A stretch of DNA of 52,266 nt from Phaeobacter sp. HF9A (GTDB lineage Bacteria > Pseudomonadota > Alphaproteobacteria > Rhodobacterales > Rhodobacteraceae), in NCBI RefSeq assembly GCF_011806385.1, contig NZ_JAATOX010000016.1, positions 1 to 52,266 of the forward strand, in the 5' to 3' direction. Shown here one piece after another: positions 48,910 through 52,266 of the stretch. Both the position numbers and the translations under genes were made by a program. The notes beneath the pieces were generated by a model. That model saw only the letters and a list, made by a program, of their open reading frames with translations. It did not search any database and was not told where the DNA came from. The first letter of the stretch is position 1. The number at the start of each line of letters is the position of its first letter.

Positions 48910-48930
48910 GGACCCCAGCGCCGGGGGTCC
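48910..48930 (+). promoter_or_regulatory. Hairpin in the leader before rsfS
   Basis: GGACCCC-AGCGCCG-GGGGTCC, a perfect 7-bp stem without a T run, between the channel gene and rsfS and 11 bp before the AAGGAGG site. It may be part of the rsfS leader structure. Confidence 0.4.
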
Positions 48931-48953
48931 GTCGGCGCGCAGCAAGGAGGACA

Positions 48954-49010
48954 ATGTCCTGGCACCCCAACCTCAGGCGGCCGTTGCCGCCCCGTCCGGA
49001 GCAGCCGTAA
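48954..49010 (+). other. 18-codon upstream frame overlapping the rsfS start
   Basis: ATG at 48954, three bases after AAGGAGG (48944-48950), opens an 18-codon frame whose TAA overlaps the rsfS ATG (TAATGG). That would allow translational coupling. The three-base spacing is unusually tight. An alternative is a non-ATG start (CTG 48959) in the rsfS frame, eight bases from the same site. Confidence 0.4.
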
Positions 49011-49369
49011 TGGCCGCGTCCGTACAACCGTACACCAGCGAAGAGTTGCTGGCGCGCATCCTGACTTCTCTCGATGATGACAAGGCCGAAGATGTCACGC
49101 AGATCGACCTGCGCGGCAAGACGTCGATTGGCGACTACATGGTTGTGGCCTCGGGCCGTTCAACCCGTCAGGTCGCCGCCATGGCCGAGAAGCTGATCGA
49201 GAAGCTCAAGCATGAGTTCGGCATCATCAGCAAGGTCGAGGGCAAGGATGCAGGTGACTGGGTTCTGATTGATACCGGCGATGTGATCGTGCATCTCTTC
49301 CGCCCCGAAGTGCGCGAGTTCTACCAGATCGAAAAGATGTGGCTGCCAGCCGGAACCGCCGCCAGCTAA
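49010..49369 (+). CDS. rsfS: Ribosomal silencing factor RsfS
   Basis: 119 residues from ATG 49010. Domain DUF143/Iojap: EELLARILTSLDDDKAEDVT, RGKTSIGDYMVVASGRSTRQ, EGKDAGDWVLIDTGDVIVHL and FRPEVREFYQIEKMW. It binds ribosomal protein L14 and blocks subunit joining during starvation. No ribosome site lies directly before this ATG; the strong AAGGAGG is 60 bp upstream. The frame is open back to there with Ala/Pro-rich sequence (APQPQAAVAAPSGAAV), so an N-terminal extension is possible. Followed by rlmH, its usual partner. Confidence 0.95.
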   Translation: MAASVQPYTSEELLARILTSLDDDKAEDVTQIDLRGKTSIGDYMVVASGRSTRQVAAMAEKLIEKLKHEFGIISKVEGKDAGDWVLIDTGDVIVHLFRPEVREFYQIEKMWLPAGTAAS

Positions 49370-49498
49370 GACGATCAATGCCAAGCCCCGTGGGTCGGGC
49401 CCTGCCTGACCCGGATTGGCCCTCTTGCCTTTGCGCCTGTGTCGGGGTTTCCCCGCTGGGCGCGTCTCCTCATCCTCAGCGATATCAGGAACGACGTT

Positions 49499-49969
49499 AT
49501 GCGCGTGCATATCTGTGCGGTCGGGCGTTTGCGCGCCGGGCCGGAGAAAACGCTGATTGACGATTACCTCCAGCGGTTTGACCGCACCGGCCGGGCGCTG
49601 GGCCTCGGGCCTGCAAAGGTGCTGGAGGTCGAGGACAAGAAAAATGCCGGCATGGGGGCCGAGGCAGAGCTGCTGCGCAAGGCGCTGCCGAAGGGCGCGC
49701 TGATCTGTACCTTGGATGAGCGCGGCAAGGTGATCTCCTCGCCGGATTTCGCCGACAAGATGGCCGGTTGGCGCGATGCGGGACGTCAGGATCTGGCGCT
49801 GATCATTGGCGGCGCAGACGGCATTGATCCCAGCCTGCGCGCCGAGGCGGATTTTTCCCTGTCCTTTGGCAAAATGGTCTGGCCGCATATGCTGGTGCGC
49901 CTGATGCTGGCAGAGCAGATCTACCGCGCCGCAACCATCCTCTCGGGCAGCCCCTATCACCGGGTCTGA
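49499..49969 (+). CDS. rlmH: 23S rRNA pseudouridine-1915 N3-methyltransferase
   Basis: 156 residues from ATG 49499. SPOUT fold: MRVHICAVGRLRAGPEKTLI at the N-terminus, LALIIGGADGIDPSLRAEAD (S-adenosylmethionine loop) and the C-terminal MLVRLMLAEQIYRAATILSG followed by SPYHRV. It methylates pseudouridine 1915 in helix 69 of 23S rRNA. The rsfS-rlmH order is widely conserved. Confidence 0.97.
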   Translation: MRVHICAVGRLRAGPEKTLIDDYLQRFDRTGRALGLGPAKVLEVEDKKNAGMGAEAELLRKALPKGALICTLDERGKVISSPDFADKMAGWRDAGRQDLALIIGGADGIDPSLRAEADFSLSFGKMVWPHMLVRLMLAEQIYRAATILSGSPYHRV

Positions 49970-50011
49970 GCTGCGGCCCGGTCTGGCCTCGCCGGCGCTG
50001 CTCCGATAAAT

Positions 50012-50734
50012 CTATGGCTTTTCCGCCGCTTGTGGCGCCGCATCCGGTTGCATCAGAATGCGACGGGAGCGGGAGGCAAATTCGCGGCGATAGAGCACCC
50101 CCAGGGTGATGATCGTGGCCAGGATCAGCACTTCGGCACCGGCCAGCCAGGCAAGGCCCGCCAGCGAAAAATAGGTGGACCGCAGCCCCCGGTTAAAGCT
50201 GCGCGCGGCGGTGATGTTGATTTCTGCCGCCTGCCGGGCACGCGGATAGGCGCGGGAATCGCTGACGTCGTTCGGGACCGCTGCCATCAGAACCGAGCAA
50301 TAGCCAAACAGCCGATGCGACCAGACAAAGGCGAGAAAGGCATTGGTCAGGAAAATCAGCACCAGCAGGATCTTGATCTCCCAGACAAATTGCGGCGTTT
50401 TCTCCAGCGCCAGATCCTGCGCCACCCCGGCCAGCTGATCGGTATTGCCCACCAGCGCCACCCCGGCCCCCAGCGCCAGCATGGTGGCGGAGGCAAAAAA
50501 CGCGGTGGCCTGCCGCAGGGAGGAGATCACCTGCGAATCGAACATGCGCGGCACCCGGGTGACCATCTCGATCATCCAGTCGCGCCGGAAATTCCCCATC
50601 AGCGAGGAGACCGAGGGGCGTTTCGGGTTTGGATTTTCAATGCGCCACCCGATCCAGAGCCAGCCCAGCACGAAACAGGCCAGGGCTATGAAATCCCAGG
50701 TGGAAAACAGGTTGAGACGCTCTATCCATATCAT
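50012..50734 (-). CDS. DUF599-family membrane protein
   Basis: 240 residues, four membrane helices: FIALACFVLGWLWIGWRI, ATAFFASATMLALGAGVALV, IKILLVLIFLTNAFLAFVWS and YFSLAGLAWLAGAEVLILAT. Conserved pieces NFRRDWMIEMVTRVPRMFDS, HRLFGYCSVLMAAVP and RSFNRGLRSTYFSLAGLAW are typical of DUF599, whose function is unknown. Divergent from glcD. Confidence 0.9.
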   Translation of the reverse strand: MIWIERLNLFSTWDFIALACFVLGWLWIGWRIENPNPKRPSVSSLMGNFRRDWMIEMVTRVPRMFDSQVISSLRQATAFFASATMLALGAGVALVGNTDQLAGVAQDLALEKTPQFVWEIKILLVLIFLTNAFLAFVWSHRLFGYCSVLMAAVPNDVSDSRAYPRARQAAEINITAARSFNRGLRSTYFSLAGLAWLAGAEVLILATIITLGVLYRREFASRSRRILMQPDAAPQAAEKP

Positions 50735-50780
50735 GGGGGGACCCTAGCCGAGACAGTTCGCCCTTGCCAGTATGTAAAAA

Positions 50781-50801
50781 TTGGTAATATTACTTTACCA
50801 A
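50781..50801 (+). promoter_or_regulatory. GntR/FadR-like operator at the glcD start
   Basis: TTGGTAA-TATTACT-TTACCAA, perfect 7-bp arms, ending just before the ribosome site (AGAGGAG) of glcD. FadR-subfamily regulators such as GlcC, PdhR and LldR bind TTGGT...ACCAA-type sites, so a GntR repressor probably controls glcD in response to glycolate or lactate. Its position over the leader favours repression. Confidence 0.6.
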
Positions 50802-50814
50802 AGAGGAGAGCCCC

Positions 50815-52263
50815 ATGGAGATGCCATCCCCAAATGCCGCCATACTGAGCCGGAAGGCGGAGCTGATCGCGCAATTGTCCCGGGTGCTGCCGGCGGATGC
50901 CATCATCTCGGATGTGGTCGAAACCCGGGCCTATGAATGCGACGCGCTGACGGCCTATAAATGCCCGCCGATGTTGGCGGTTCTGCCGCGCAGCACGCAG
51001 GAGGTCTCCGAGGTTTTGCGCCTCTGTCATGCCATGGGCGTGCCGGTGGTGCCGCGCGGGGCAGGGACCTCGCTGGCGGGGGGGGCCTTGCCCACCGCGG
51101 ATTGCGTGATCCTCGGCGTGGCGCGGATGAACGAGGTGCTGGAAACCGATTACGACAACCGCTTTATCCGGGTGCAGACCGGGCGCACCAACCTGTCGGT
51201 CTCTGGCGCGGTGGCGGAGGCGGATTTCTTCTATGCGCCGGATCCCTCGTCGCAGCTGGCCTGTGCGATTGCGGGCAATATTGCGATGAACTCCGGCGGG
51301 GCGCATTGCCTGAAATACGGGGTGACCACCAATAACCTGCTGGGCGTCACCATGGTGATGATGGATGGCACCGCGGTCGAGCTCGGCGGCGCGCATCTGG
51401 ATGCGGGCGGGCTGGATTTGCTGGGCGTGATCTGCGGCAGCGAGGGCCAGCTTGCGGTGGTGACCGAGGCAACCCTGCGGATCCTGCGCAAACCGGAGGG
51501 CGCGCGCCCGGTGTTGATCGGCTTTGACAGCAACGAGGTTGCCGGCGCCTGCGTGTCCGATATCATCAAGGCGGGGGTGTTGCCGGTGGCGATCGAATTT
51601 ATGGACCGCCCCTGTATCGAGGCCTGCGAAGCCTTCGCCAAGGCGGGCTATCCGATGTGCGAGGCGCTCCTGATCATCGAGGTCGAGGGATCTGACGCCG
51701 AAATCGCCCATCAACTCGGTTTGATCACCGAGATCGCGCGCCGTCACGACCCGGTGGAGCTGCGCGAGGCCGGGGATGCGGAGGAGGCCGCCCGGATCTG
51801 GCTGGGACGCAAATCCGCCTTTGGCGCCATGGGGCAGATCAACGACTATATGTGCCTGGATGGCACGATCCCGGTGTCTGCGTTGCCTTTGGTGCTGCGC
51901 CGGATCGGCGAGATGAGCAAGGATTTCGGCCTGGGCGTCGCCAATGTGTTTCACGCAGGAGACGGCAATATGCATCCGCTGATCCTGTTTGATGCCAATA
52001 AGCCCGGTGATCTTGAGCGATGCGAGGAATTTGGCGCCGAGGTGCTGAAGCTCTGCGTTGAGGTGGGCGGCTGTCTCACGGGCGAACACGGCGTCGGGGT
52101 CGAGAAACGCGATCTGATGCTGCATCAATATGGGGCAGCGGATATCGAAGCGCAGCTCTGGGTCAAAGATGTGTTTGATCCCAAATGGTTGCTCAATCCG
52201 GCCAAGGTCTTTCCCCTGGCGACCACCGAGAGCCGCCGCAGCGTTGCGCTGGCGGCAGAGTGA
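50815..52263 (+). CDS. glcD: Glycolate oxidase subunit GlcD
   Basis: 482 residues after AGAGGAG. FAD-binding type 4 domain: VETRAYECDALTAYKCPP, VLPRSTQEVSEVLRL, VPVVPRGAGTSLAGGALP and the flavin-contacting GAHCLKYGVTTNNLLGVTMV. The C-terminal FAD-oxidase domain contains NVFHAGDGNMHPLILFD and TGEHGVGVEKRDL. With GlcE and GlcF (expected just beyond the right edge) it oxidises glycolate to glyoxylate, or D-lactate-like substrates in some relatives. The gene ends 3 bp before the window edge and is complete. Confidence 0.95.
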   Translation: MEMPSPNAAILSRKAELIAQLSRVLPADAIISDVVETRAYECDALTAYKCPPMLAVLPRSTQEVSEVLRLCHAMGVPVVPRGAGTSLAGGALPTADCVILGVARMNEVLETDYDNRFIRVQTGRTNLSVSGAVAEADFFYAPDPSSQLACAIAGNIAMNSGGAHCLKYGVTTNNLLGVTMVMMDGTAVELGGAHLDAGGLDLLGVICGSEGQLAVVTEATLRILRKPEGARPVLIGFDSNEVAGACVSDIIKAGVLPVAIEFMDRPCIEACEAFAKAGYPMCEALLIIEVEGSDAEIAHQLGLITEIARRHDPVELREAGDAEEAARIWLGRKSAFGAMGQINDYMCLDGTIPVSALPLVLRRIGEMSKDFGLGVANVFHAGDGNMHPLILFDANKPGDLERCEEFGAEVLKLCVEVGGCLTGEHGVGVEKRDLMLHQYGAADIEAQLWVKDVFDPKWLLNPAKVFPLATTESRRSVALAAE

Positions 52264-52266
52264 CAG

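Overview
The window looks like a chromosomal segment of a marine Roseobacter-group alphaproteobacterium (Rhodobacteraceae). Support comes from the GC-rich coding sequence, the leuCD / endonuclease-exonuclease-phosphatase / leuB arrangement, the rsfS-rlmH pair, a cyoABCD quinol oxidase and the style of the integrase and capsid genes. This placement is inference from protein character, not from a search.

Layout. (1) 1-4.4 kb: nested mobile DNA. The tip of one IS3-like element lies at the left edge. Next is a decayed IS3-family transposase. Just upstream of its orfA sits an intact 3,156-bp IS1595-type element (1253-4408) with 34-bp terminal inverted repeats (32/34 identical) and a perfect 8-bp target duplication, CAAAGTTA. 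It carries a transposase and four small passenger genes; one passenger ends in an SSB-like acidic tip. (2) 4.65-9.0 kb: tRNA-Phe(GAA) followed by a decayed phage or phage-satellite remnant: internally deleted integrase, AlpA-like regulator, prohead protease-capsid fusion, a hypothetical gene and the C-terminal end of a primase. (3) 9.1-25.4 kb: the most interesting part, a coherent surface/matrix locus. It has a HEPN-motif protein translationally coupled to a CsgD-like LuxR regulator with a degenerate receiver. Divergent from these run a Q/N/G-rich secreted-type protein, a second large repeat protein, and a dedicated type I secretion ABC transporter and adaptor. On the opposite strand are a DUF995 protein, a GH128-like hydrolase, a tiny exported protein, a GH26-like hydrolase, a cellulose-synthase-like glycosyltransferase, galE and a UDP-glucuronate decarboxylase. 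(4) 26.1-37.5 kb: class III aminotransferase, patatin-like lipase, DUF1269 protein, EmrAB-type efflux pair, a two-component system, HdeD-like protein and MprF (an envelope-stress group). (5) 37.7-41.7 kb: cyoABCD. (6) 41.8-52.3 kb: leuB, EEP-family protein, membrane protein, leuD, leuC, an MscS channel, rsfS, rlmH, a DUF599 protein and glcD with a GntR-like operator at its start.

Working model for region 3 (inference): the LuxR regulator switches on a secreted amyloid-prone or repeat-protein scaffold, exported through its own type I system. It may act together with a membrane synthase that makes a beta-glucan-like polysaccharide, fed by GalE and UDP-xylose synthase and trimmed by two periplasmic glycoside hydrolases. 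Several shared inverted repeats in the gaps suggest common regulation. I do not recognise this exact combination as a described system. No TolC-like outer-membrane channel is present in the window.
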